Positions 36,338 through 43,289 of a stretch of 64,000 nucleotides of DNA are shown here, piece by piece (positions within the stretch are counted from its first letter, which is position 1; every line of letters starts with the position of its first letter). Under the pieces are notes generated by a model. That model was not told the origin of the DNA. It made no database searches and worked only from the letters and a program-made list of their open reading frames with translations. Location of the stretch: the NCBI GenBank assembly GCA_015067075.1, contig SVND01000001.1, forward strand, positions 36,989-100,988, read 5' to 3'. A program made the position numbers and the translations under genes. Origin of the DNA: Oscillospiraceae bacterium. GTDB taxonomy: Bacteria > Bacillota > Clostridia > Oscillospirales > SIG530.

Positions 36338-37405
36338 TTAGAAAATGAGTAAAAACAGCTTAACCATGCAAAAGCTTATGAGTCCGCATCCAGGGAAAGT
36401 CAAAACCCACGTCATGACCATTTCTTTAACTATAGACCAATTTACCGCTGAAAGTCGCTTTGCAGCGCCGACGCCCATGATGGCTGTCGTTTTCGTATGA
36501 GTTGTACTTACGGGGATACCTGTAAGCGAAGATATAAGCAAGCAGCTTGCCGCCGCAATATCCGCAGAAAAGCCTTGATACGTGCGAAGCTTTACCATAT
36601 CCATACCGACGGATTTAATGATCTTATATCCGCCTACGGACGTTCCGAAAGCCATTACCGCTGAACAAAGGAGCATCAGCCAGATGGGAATGACGAAATT
36701 TTCGCTTGCTCCGCCCATTTTACCGCCCGAAAGCATTACGCCGAGCAAAAAAACCCCCATGAACTTCTGACCGTCCTGCGCGCCGTGCATAAACGCCATC
36801 GCCGCAGCGCCGCCTATCTGACCGACTTTGAATATCTTCGTAGTTTTCGCCAGGCGCACTTTTTTGAAAAGAAGCTCTACTATTTTTACTATGACAAAGC
36901 CCATTGCGAAGCCCAATATGGTGGAGAGCACCAAGCCGTAAATAACCTTGATCCATTCGCTTCCGTTTATACCCTCAAAGCTGCTGTGAAGTGCGATCGC
37001 CGCACCCGATATACCTGCAATAAGCGCATGGCTTTCACTTGTGGGAATTCCAAACGCCCACGCAAGCACCGCCCACGTCACAATGGCAAACATTGCAGCG
37101 CAAAGAGCTATCGTTGCATCTCCTACCGCATTTTCAGTTCCCGTAACCGTAAAGTCAACCATGTTGAATACAGTTACCGCAACCTTGTTATTTATCATCG
37201 TCATTACAAAAACGCCGAGAAAGTCAAACAGCGCCGCCATAAGTATCGCCGCACGAGGGCGCATTGAGCGAGTAGATACACAGGTGGCAATTGCGTTCGG
37301 CGCATCTGTCCAACCGTTTACAAAAATAACACCCAGTGTTAAAAGCGTCGTTATCAGCAAAGCCGGTGACGATGCCAATTGCTGTATGTATTGAGTTATG
37401 GGCAT
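36338..37405 (-). CDS. pit: Inorganic phosphate transporter, Pit family
   Basis: 355 residues, about ten membrane helices with the duplicated family motif: NGWTDAPNAIATCVSTRSM in the first half and AAMAFMHGAQDGQKFMGVF in the second (GANDxxN-like). It drives phosphate uptake as a metal-phosphate symporter using the ion gradient. The promoter at 37465-37493 and the DUF47 gene complete the operon. AGGAGGATG precedes ATG 37405. Confidence 0.93.
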   Translation of the reverse strand: MPITQYIQQLASSPALLITTLLTLGVIFVNGWTDAPNAIATCVSTRSMRPRAAILMAALFDFLGVFVMTMINNKVAVTVFNMVDFTVTGTENAVGDATIALCAAMFAIVTWAVLAWAFGIPTSESHALIAGISGAAIALHSSFEGINGSEWIKVIYGLVLSTILGFAMGFVIVKIVELLFKKVRLAKTTKIFKVGQIGGAAAMAFMHGAQDGQKFMGVFLLGVMLSGGKMGGASENFVIPIWLMLLCSAVMAFGTSVGGYKIIKSVGMDMVKLRTYQGFSADIAAASCLLISSLTGIPVSTTHTKTTAIMGVGAAKRLSAVNWSIVKEMVMTWVLTFPGCGLISFCMVKLFLLIF

Positions 37406-37464
37406 AGATAAACATCCTCCTTTTTCGACTATACTCCAAACTATTACTGAACATAGATATAAAT

Positions 37465-37493
37465 ATTATCCCACATTCTTTCCAAAATGTCAA
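37465..37493 (-). promoter_or_regulatory. Promoter of the pit-DUF47 operon
   Basis: Minus strand TTGACA (37493-37488), 17-base spacer, GATAAT (37470-37465). No PHO-box-like direct repeat was evident. Confidence 0.8.
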
Positions 37494-37584
37494 CGAAAAA
37501 TTTTATATACTCAATGTATTATACATATTTTTTAACTGAACGCAACAAATATTTAGTACTTGCACTTTTTTTAAAGAAAAATCA

Positions 37585-37613
37585 TTGACAAATCGGACAA
37601 ATAATTATATAAT
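37585..37613 (+). promoter_or_regulatory. Consensus promoter for yajC
   Basis: TTGACA (37585-37590), 17-base spacer, TATAAT (37608-37613). Confidence 0.92.
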
Positions 37614-37643
37614 ATATTTTACATTTAATTTTGGAGGAATACC

Positions 37644-38030
37644 ATGAATTTCAAAAAATTTCTTATGACAGCTTTGGCTACAGGCTCTTTACTTTCTGTT
37701 ATGGCTGTTTCTGCTTTTGCTGAAGGCAGCGGAGCCGGCGCAGGTACAGATGGCGGAATGAATATTATTTCCCTTCTCTTCATCCCCCTCGTTCTTGTTC
37801 TTATGTATTTTATGCTTATCCGTCCGCAGAAAAAGCGCGAAAAGGAAACTGCTCAGATGCGCAACGCTCTTGAAATAGGCGATGAAATAGTCACCATCGG
37901 CGGCATCATCGGCAGAGTCGTAAACATCAAGGATGACGATATCATCACGATCGAAACAGGCTCCGACAAAACGAAGGTAAAGATCCGCAAGTGGGCTATC
38001 CAGGAGCGTATTACCGTTAAGGACGAATAA
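37644..38030 (+). CDS. yajC: Preprotein translocase subunit YajC
   Basis: 128 residues. A signal-peptide-like N-terminus (SLLSVMAVSAFAEG) and a Gly-rich patch precede the YajC core: one membrane helix then MLIRPQKKREKETAQMRNAL and IVTIGGIIGRVVNI. YajC binds the SecDF part of the translocon. The extra N-terminal hydrophobic segment is unusual (most YajC start at the membrane helix). GGAGG precedes ATG 37644. It is the first gene of the yajC-TIGR04086-SCIFF neighbourhood. Confidence 0.93.
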   Translation: MNFKKFLMTALATGSLLSVMAVSAFAEGSGAGAGTDGGMNIISLLFIPLVLVLMYFMLIRPQKKREKETAQMRNALEIGDEIVTIGGIIGRVVNIKDDDIITIETGSDKTKVKIRKWAIQERITVKDE

Positions 38031-38048
38031 TACGGCTTGCTTTTGCAT

Positions 38049-38085
38049 AAGAATATTCCATAACCTTTAAAGGAGCGATATTCTT
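38049..38085 (+). promoter_or_regulatory. Inverted repeat flanking the TIGR04086 ribosome binding site
   Basis: AAGAATAT (38049-38056) and ATATTCTT (38078-38085) enclose AAAGGAG and end directly at the ATG. This could hide or present the ribosome binding site. Confidence 0.35.
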
Positions 38086-38478
38086 ATGGCAGATAAAAAA
38101 AGCAGCATTATTACGGTTTTACTCAAATATTCTATTCCGCTTATTTCAGGCTTAGCTGTCAGCGTTGCCGCAATCGCCATTTTTTCTTCGCTGATGGCAT
38201 CTACCTCCCTCCCCGATTCAACGGCAGACACACTCGTCGTGCTCTCCGCCTCCGTAGGTGCTTTGCTTTGCGGTTTTTTGCTTGCGAAGGCTCGAAACGG
38301 TAAGGGAATAGTAAGCGGTCTTATCGGCGGCGCAATGTTTTTTCTGACAGTCTTTGTCGTCGGCGCGCTCTGCTTTCAGGAAAGCGGTTTCGGCGTCATG
38401 ACAATTTCAATAATGCTTTTCAGCATTATTTCCTCAACTGTCGGCGGTATTTTATCAGCAAATTTATTGCATCATTAA
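38086..38478 (+). CDS. TIGR04086-family membrane protein
   Basis: 130 residues, four membrane helices (PLISGLAVSVAAIAIFSSL, TLVVLSASVGALLCGFLLA, GLIGGAMFFLTVFVVGALC and IMLFSIISSTVGGILSANL) with short loops. Matches the TIGR04086 family of Clostridia, whose function is unknown but which is repeatedly found between yajC and the SCIFF genes. AAAGGAG precedes ATG 38086. Confidence 0.82.
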   Translation: MADKKSSIITVLLKYSIPLISGLAVSVAAIAIFSSLMASTSLPDSTADTLVVLSASVGALLCGFLLAKARNGKGIVSGLIGGAMFFLTVFVVGALCFQESGFGVMTISIMLFSIISSTVGGILSANLLHH

Positions 38479-38489
38479 GTATATAACTA

Positions 38490-38518
38490 TTGATTTTTCA
38501 AAAAATCTATGTTATAAT
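38490..38518 (+). promoter_or_regulatory. Promoter for the SCIFF peptide gene
   Basis: TTGATT (38490-38495), 17-base spacer, TATAAT (38513-38518). It gives the peptide gene its own transcript. Confidence 0.88.
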
Positions 38519-38553
38519 GTAAAAAACGACTATTAAGGAAGGATAGATAAATT

Positions 38554-38691
38554 ATGAAACATATCAAAACTCTCAACACAAAGAATCTTAAGAAGAGCGC
38601 TGCTAAGGGCGGCTGCGGCGAATGCCAGGCTTCCTGCCAGTCAGCTTGCAAGACATCTTGCACAGTTGCTAATCAGAAGTGCGAGAAGTAA
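38554..38691 (+). CDS. scfA: SCIFF ranthipeptide precursor (six Cys in 45 residues)
   Basis: 45 residues, too short for ordinary gene finding. It starts MKHIKTLNTKNLKK and ends with six cysteines at 21, 24, 28, 32, 36 and 43. This matches the SCIFF family exactly: the name means six cysteines in forty-five. The product is a ribosomally made peptide in which the maturase joins Cys thiols to residues by thioether bonds. AAGGAAGG precedes ATG 38554, and the maturase gene follows. SCIFF peptides have been linked to quorum-related signalling in clostridia; whether that holds here is unknown. Confidence 0.95.
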   Translation: MKHIKTLNTKNLKKSAAKGGCGECQASCQSACKTSCTVANQKCEK

Positions 38692-38702
38692 AGATTTTCA
38701 GC

Positions 38703-38722
38703 GGCGGGAAGAAATTCCCGCC
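38703..38722 (+). promoter_or_regulatory. GAAA-tetraloop hairpin between scfA and scfB
   Basis: GGCGGGAA and TTCCCGCC form an eight-pair stem with a GAAA loop. Only TAAAATTTAT follows, not a true U-tract, so partial termination or mRNA stabilisation is more likely than full termination. Confidence 0.7.
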
Positions 38723-38760
38723 TAAAATTTATCTTGGAAGCGAAAGGATCTTTCAAACAA

Positions 38761-40128
38761 ATGGTACACAGCTATTATCTTAACGGCTATTATATTGCAC
38801 TTGACGTGAATTCAGGTGCCGTTCACGTGCTCGATAAAACAGCTTTTGACGTGCTCAACTGCATATCAGAGCAGGATATGGGTGAGCAGACACCTGCCGA
38901 GCTTTACGAAAAGCTCCCTCAGTACAGCAAAAACGAAATAGACGAGGCATTTGCTGAATTCTATGCTCTTTATAAGGATGAACAGCTTTTCTCCAAGGAC
39001 GATTATATTGATATTCAAAAACTCGCTTTAGGCAAATCTCCCATAAAGGCTCTTTGCCTTAACATCGCGCACGACTGTAACCTCCGTTGTGAATACTGCT
39101 TCGCATCTACAGGTGAATACGGTCATAACCGCGAGCTTATGCCCCTTGAGGTTGCAAAGGCGGCTATCGATTTTCTTATCGCAAACTCCGCTTCTCGTCA
39201 CAATCTTGAGGTTGACTTCTTCGGCGGCGAGCCCCTTATGAACCTTGACGTTGTAAAAGCTACCGTCGCATACGCACGCTCCATCGAAAAAGAGCACAAT
39301 AAGAATTTCCGTTTTACCCTTACCACTAACGGTGTTTTACTCAACGACGATACCATGGACTTCCTTAACAAGGAAATGTCAAACGTCGTTCTTTCCATCG
39401 ACGGACGCAAGGAAGTCAACGACCGCGTACGTGTACGCCGCGACGGCACGGGTATTTACGATAATATTGTTCCGAAATTCCAAAAGCTTGCCGAAAGCCG
39501 CGGTCAGGATATGTATTACGTCCGCGGTACATATACAAAATACAATCTCGACTTTGCGGAAGACGTTTTGCATCTGGCCTCGCTCGGCTTTAAGCAGACA
39601 TCCGTCGAGCCCGTCGTTGCAACACCTGATATGCCCTACGCTATTACAGAGGAAGATCTCCCGAAAATATACGCGCAATACGAAAAGCTTGCCAAAGAAA
39701 TGCTCCGCGCCGACAAGGAAGGCCGTCATTTCAACTTCTTCCATTTCAATATTGACCTTGAGCAAGGTCCTTGTGCCATCAAGCGTCTTCGCGGTTGCGG
39801 AAGCGGCAACGAATACATCGCGATTACTCCTAACGGTGATATATATCCCTGCCATCAGTTTGTAGGCAACGAGGATTTCATCATGGGTAACGTCAAAACA
39901 GGTGAATTCAACACGGAGATGAAAGCGAAATTTGCAAGTGCAAACGTATACACCCGTGAAGGCTGCCGCGATTGCTTCGCTAAATTTTACTGCAGCGGCG
40001 GTTGCTCCGCAAACAATATCAACTTTAACGGCGACATCATGAAGCCGTATAAGGTTGGCTGCGAAACGGAAAAGAAGCGCGTTGAGTGCGCTATAATGAT
40101 GAAAGCTGCAAAAATGCTTGAGAAATAA
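38761..40128 (+). CDS. scfB: SCIFF peptide radical SAM maturase
   Basis: 455 residues. An N-terminal peptide-recognition region (NGYYIALDVNSGAVHVLDKT) is followed by the radical SAM core with CNLRCEYCF (106-114) and FFGGEP. The C-terminal SPASM part holds cysteines for auxiliary [4Fe-4S] clusters: CGSGNEYIAITPNGDIYPC and CRDCFAKFYCSGGC. It installs thioether links in the SCIFF peptide. The start is ATG 38761, matching family members that begin M-[IV]-H; GAAAGGA lies 12 bases before. The TTG at 38734 is less likely. Confidence 0.95.
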   Translation: MVHSYYLNGYYIALDVNSGAVHVLDKTAFDVLNCISEQDMGEQTPAELYEKLPQYSKNEIDEAFAEFYALYKDEQLFSKDDYIDIQKLALGKSPIKALCLNIAHDCNLRCEYCFASTGEYGHNRELMPLEVAKAAIDFLIANSASRHNLEVDFFGGEPLMNLDVVKATVAYARSIEKEHNKNFRFTLTTNGVLLNDDTMDFLNKEMSNVVLSIDGRKEVNDRVRVRRDGTGIYDNIVPKFQKLAESRGQDMYYVRGTYTKYNLDFAEDVLHLASLGFKQTSVEPVVATPDMPYAITEEDLPKIYAQYEKLAKEMLRADKEGRHFNFFHFNIDLEQGPCAIKRLRGCGSGNEYIAITPNGDIYPCHQFVGNEDFIMGNVKTGEFNTEMKAKFASANVYTREGCRDCFAKFYCSGGCSANNINFNGDIMKPYKVGCETEKKRVECAIMMKAAKMLEK

Positions 40129-40151
40129 GCGTTCATGAAAGGTTGAGAAAT

Positions 40152-40949
40152 ATGATTTTGAAAAAAATCGGATTTATTGGTGCAGGTAATATGGCTACTG
40201 CCATAATAAACGGTTTGTCTGCCGCCAACAACGGCGCGCTTATTTGTGTTTACGATATCGACCGCGAAAAAGCCGCAAAGCTCTTCGGAAAAGCAACTGC
40301 CGTGGATTCCCTTGAGGATCTTATGCATTTTGCTGACATAGTGGTTTTCGCCGTAAAGCCGCAAAGCTACGGCGATATGCTCGCAAATCTTCGCCCTCTC
40401 GCAAAGCCGCAACAGCTTTTCATCTCCATTGCCGCAGGTATAACCAGCGAATATGTCAAGCAAGCTTTAGGCTTTGATGCAAAGGTCGTTCGCGTAATGC
40501 CGAATACGCCTGCGCTTTTAGGCAAAGGTGCAACAGCTCTTTCCCACGTTGCTCCCGTAACGGATAAAGAATTTGAAACAGCTTGCGATATTTTCCGCTC
40601 AGTCGGTATAACCGAAGAGCTTCCCGAGGATAAGATGAACGAGATCATCGCTGTTAACGGCTCAAGTCCCGCTTTCATTTATTTGCTTGCAAAGGCTATT
40701 ATAGACGGCGCAGTCAATATGGGTATTGACCCCGACACGGCAAAAACACTCTTTTGCAAAACGCTTGAGGGCTCTGCCGCTATGATAGAAAAGGGCGAAT
40801 ATGCTCCCGACGAGCTGATAAAAATGGTCTCTTCCCCCGGCGGAACTACTCTCGCCGCCCTTGAGGTTCTTGAGCAATCAGGCTTCTATAATTCTGTTAT
40901 AGAAGCTATGGACGCTTGCACCAAACGCGCAGTTGAACTTGCAAAATAG
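40152..40949 (+). CDS. proC: Pyrroline-5-carboxylate reductase
   Basis: 265 residues. The NAD(P)-binding region is IGFIGAGNMATAIINGL, with the family motif VRVMPNTPALLGKGATAL and the C-terminal signature MVSSPGGTTLAALEVLEQ. It makes proline from pyrroline-5-carboxylate in the cytoplasm. ATG 40152 follows AAAGG by nine bases; the TTG at 40143 is discarded. It lies 23 bases after the maturase, suggesting shared transcription. Confidence 0.95.
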   Translation: MILKKIGFIGAGNMATAIINGLSAANNGALICVYDIDREKAAKLFGKATAVDSLEDLMHFADIVVFAVKPQSYGDMLANLRPLAKPQQLFISIAAGITSEYVKQALGFDAKVVRVMPNTPALLGKGATALSHVAPVTDKEFETACDIFRSVGITEELPEDKMNEIIAVNGSSPAFIYLLAKAIIDGAVNMGIDPDTAKTLFCKTLEGSAAMIEKGEYAPDELIKMVSSPGGTTLAALEVLEQSGFYNSVIEAMDACTKRAVELAK

Positions 40950-40987
40950 CACACTTTAACTGCGGAAAGGATACATTTGCCGAGCAA

Positions 40988-41635
40988 ATGCAAAGAAAAA
41001 AGATGGACAAAAAACAGCGGGCAATTAAAGTAATGGAGCTTTTGAAGCTTCGTTATTCCGACGCCCTTTGCGCACTTACTTATGAAAAGCCCTATGAACT
41101 GCTTATCGCGGCACGCCTGTCTGCGCAGTGCACAGACAAACGCGTCAACATCGTTACGGAAGAGCTTTTCGCTAAATACCCTACGTTGCAAAGCTTTGCT
41201 GACGCCGATGTCGCCGACATCGCCGCCATAGTGCGCCCTTGCGGTCTTTTTAACACAAAAGCTCGCGATATATGCGCCGCGGCGAAAATGCTTTGCGATA
41301 AATTTGACGGAAAAGTGCCCGATACGATGGAGGAGCTTCTTCTCCTGCCCGGTGTCGGAAGAAAGATCGCCAATCTCATTTTAGGTGATATCTACGGAAA
41401 ACCCGCCATCGTTGCCGATACTCATTGTATCCGCATAAGCGGAAGGCTCGGTTTTTCCGACGGAAAAGACCCTGTAAAAACGGAGCGCGATCTGAAACAA
41501 CTTATTCCGCCTGAAGAGCAATCTGATTTTTGCCATCGAATCGTTTGGTTCGGACGCGATGTTTGCAAGGCTCAATCACCCAAATGCGATGAGTGTGAGT
41601 TTGCTTCTTTTTGCCCCGAAAAATTAAAAAAATAG
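40988..41635 (+). CDS. nth: Endonuclease III
   Basis: 215 residues. The helix-hairpin-helix with catalytic Lys is LLPGVGRKIANLIL, the catalytic Asp is in VADTHCIRISGRLG, and the C-terminal [4Fe-4S] site is CKAQSPKCDECEFASFC. It removes oxidised pyrimidines and cuts the abasic strand in base-excision repair. The start is uncertain: ATG 40988 lies at the end of a small inverted repeat (CATTTGC, CGA, GCAAATG) 16 bases after AAAGGA, and ATG 41003 has a weaker site. Extra N-terminal residues are charged. Confidence 0.93.
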   Translation: MQRKKMDKKQRAIKVMELLKLRYSDALCALTYEKPYELLIAARLSAQCTDKRVNIVTEELFAKYPTLQSFADADVADIAAIVRPCGLFNTKARDICAAAKMLCDKFDGKVPDTMEELLLLPGVGRKIANLILGDIYGKPAIVADTHCIRISGRLGFSDGKDPVKTERDLKQLIPPEEQSDFCHRIVWFGRDVCKAQSPKCDECEFASFCPEKLKK

Positions 41636-41639
41636 TTTT

Positions 41640-41684
41640 CACGCCCTGATTTCCTCCGAAAATCAGGGTGTGTATTTATTTTTC
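41640..41684 (+). terminator. Terminator after nth
   Basis: CACGCCCTGATTT pairs with AAATCAGGGTGTG (one G-U) around a short loop, followed by a T-rich run. Confidence 0.88.
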
Positions 41685-41778
41685 CTTTTGAATTTCGTCA
41701 TTTTTACATAAAAACCTTTATTTTTAATTATTTTTTTAGTATTTTTTTAAAATAAATATAGATTTATTCGTAAATATA

Positions 41779-41787
41779 TGCTATAAT
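41779..41787 (+). promoter_or_regulatory. Extended -10 promoter of the hnd hydrogenase operon
   Basis: TGCTATAAT (41779-41787). No good -35 is present, which fits an extended -10 element. A small hairpin (GGTAGAC, GTTT, GTCTATC) follows in the leader at about 41803-41822. Confidence 0.65.
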
Positions 41788-41867
41788 ATTTTGAGTTGAT
41801 AAAGGTAGACGTTTGTCTATCCATCAGATATGTGCGCCGAAAGGCAGCAAACAAGGAGGAGTTCCCT

Positions 41868-42362
41868 ATGAAAAACAAGTTGGAAACAGTCCCTTTCAAG
41901 GACTCACCGGAAAAGCGCGAAAAGCTTAATGCGGTGATTGCGGAATTCAAGGACGTCAAGGGCGCCTTGGTTCAAGTTCTCAAAAAAGCTCAGGAAATTT
42001 ACGGCTATCTTCCTCTCGAGGTCCAAATAGCTGTAGCAGAAGGTCTCAATGTCCCCCTTGAAGAAGTATACGGTGTCGTTACTTTCTATTCATTCTTTTC
42101 ACTTCAGCCCAAGGGTGAGCATCAGATATCTGTGTGTCTTGGTACTGCTTGCTATGTTAAAGGTAGCGGTGATGTAGTTAACAAGCTTTCCGAAAAGTTG
42201 GGCATACAGCCCGGCGAATGTACGAGAGACGGTAAGTTCTCTCTTACTGCCTGCCGTTGTATCGGTGCTTGCGGTCTTGCTCCCGTTATGACGATCGACG
42301 ACGACGTTTACGGAAGACTCACACCTGACGAGGCAGTTAAAATCTTAGAGAAATATATGTAA
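41868..42362 (+). CDS. hndA: HndA/HydC-like [2Fe-2S] subunit of bifurcating hydrogenase
   Basis: 164 residues, NuoE-like. A helical N-terminal half (AEFKDVKGALVQVLKKAQEIYGYLP) precedes a thioredoxin-like [2Fe-2S] fold with cysteines in CLGTAC and CRCIGAC. It passes electrons between the flavin subunit and the hydrogenase. The start is ATG 41868 with AAGGAGGAG; the in-frame TTG at 41796 lies only 9 bases past the -10 and is rejected. It is the first gene of the hnd operon, and its stop is one base from the next start. Confidence 0.93.
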   Translation: MKNKLETVPFKDSPEKREKLNAVIAEFKDVKGALVQVLKKAQEIYGYLPLEVQIAVAEGLNVPLEEVYGVVTFYSFFSLQPKGEHQISVCLGTACYVKGSGDVVNKLSEKLGIQPGECTRDGKFSLTACRCIGACGLAPVMTIDDDVYGRLTPDEAVKILEKYM

Positions 42363-42363
42363 T

Positions 42364-42891
42364 ATGCATCAGCTCTCGCTCAGTATTCTCGACATTGCTC
42401 AAAACTCTTTGACCGCAAATGCCTCTTTAGTAGAGATAGCAATAGTCGAAAAAACATTCCTTCATACTCTTGAAATCACCATATCCGACAACGGTAACGG
42501 TATGACGGATGAGCAATTAAAAAACGCAACTGATCCTTTTTATACTACCAAAAAATCAAAAAAGGTCGGACTCGGTATTTCTCTTTACAAAATGTCCGCC
42601 GAGCTTACAGGCGGAAAATTTTCGATCTACTCAAAAATCAACACGGGAACCTCAGTCTCCGCTTTATTTCATACGGACCACATAGACTGTCCACCCTTGG
42701 GAAATATATCAGACACTGTTTTTTCTCTCATCACCTCGACTGACGCGGATATTTATTTTCGTCACGAGAAGGACGATACGTTTTTTGAGATAGATACGCG
42801 TCAGTTCCGCGAGGTCCTCGGAGATATCCCCATCAGTTCACCGCAAGTGGTGCTTTTTATCAGGGAATATCTCAATCGAAACAAAATATAA
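42364..42891 (+). CDS. HATPase-type ATP-binding protein in the hydrogenase operon
   Basis: 175 residues. The GHKL ATPase motifs are visible: N-box LDIAQNSLTANASLVEI, G1 ISDNGNGM and G2 KKVGLGISLYKMSAELTGG. No dimerisation/His domain or membrane helix is present, so it is not a histidine kinase by itself. It resembles anti-sigma-factor-like or partner-switching ATPases. It sits between hndA and hndB with only one base to the hndA stop, which suggests a regulatory link to the hydrogenase; the same arrangement is common in Clostridia. The target is unknown. Confidence 0.82.
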   Translation: MHQLSLSILDIAQNSLTANASLVEIAIVEKTFLHTLEITISDNGNGMTDEQLKNATDPFYTTKKSKKVGLGISLYKMSAELTGGKFSIYSKINTGTSVSALFHTDHIDCPPLGNISDTVFSLITSTDADIYFRHEKDDTFFEIDTRQFREVLGDIPISSPQVVLFIREYLNRNKI

Positions 42892-42911
42892 TCGAAAGGA
42901 TAAATATATTC

Positions 42912-43277
42912 ATGAAAAGCTTGGAAGAACTTAAAGCATTGAAAGCAAAAATGCAAAAAGAAATAGGCATTCGTGACGACGACAAGGCAAACATTAAGAT
43001 CATTGTCGGTATGGGTACTTGCGGTATCGCCGCAGGCGCTCGCCCCGTTGTCATCGCTTTTACCGAAGAAATTGCAAAGCACGGTCTTACAGACGTTGCC
43101 GTTGAGCAAATGGGCTGCAAAGGTGATTGTGCAAACGAGCCCATCGTTGATGTATACTTCGGCAACGAAAAGAAAGCTACTTACATTAAAATGACACCCG
43201 ACCGCGCTGTTCGCGTTGTAAACGAGCACATCGTTGGCGGAGCTGTTGTCACCGAGTTCGTCGGTGATGATAAATAA
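42912..43277 (+). CDS. hndB: HndB-like [2Fe-2S] ferredoxin subunit
   Basis: 121 residues. A helical N-terminus (EELKALKAKMQKEIGI) precedes a thioredoxin-like ferredoxin fold with GMGTCGIAAGARPVV and MGCKGDCANEPIVDV. Three cysteines are visible in the usual places. Next to hndC it should form part of the NAD(P)-linked hydrogenase complex. AAAGGA precedes ATG 42912. Confidence 0.9.
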   Translation: MKSLEELKALKAKMQKEIGIRDDDKANIKIIVGMGTCGIAAGARPVVIAFTEEIAKHGLTDVAVEQMGCKGDCANEPIVDVYFGNEKKATYIKMTPDRAVRVVNEHIVGGAVVTEFVGDDK

Positions 43278-43289
43278 GGAGGTTAATTT

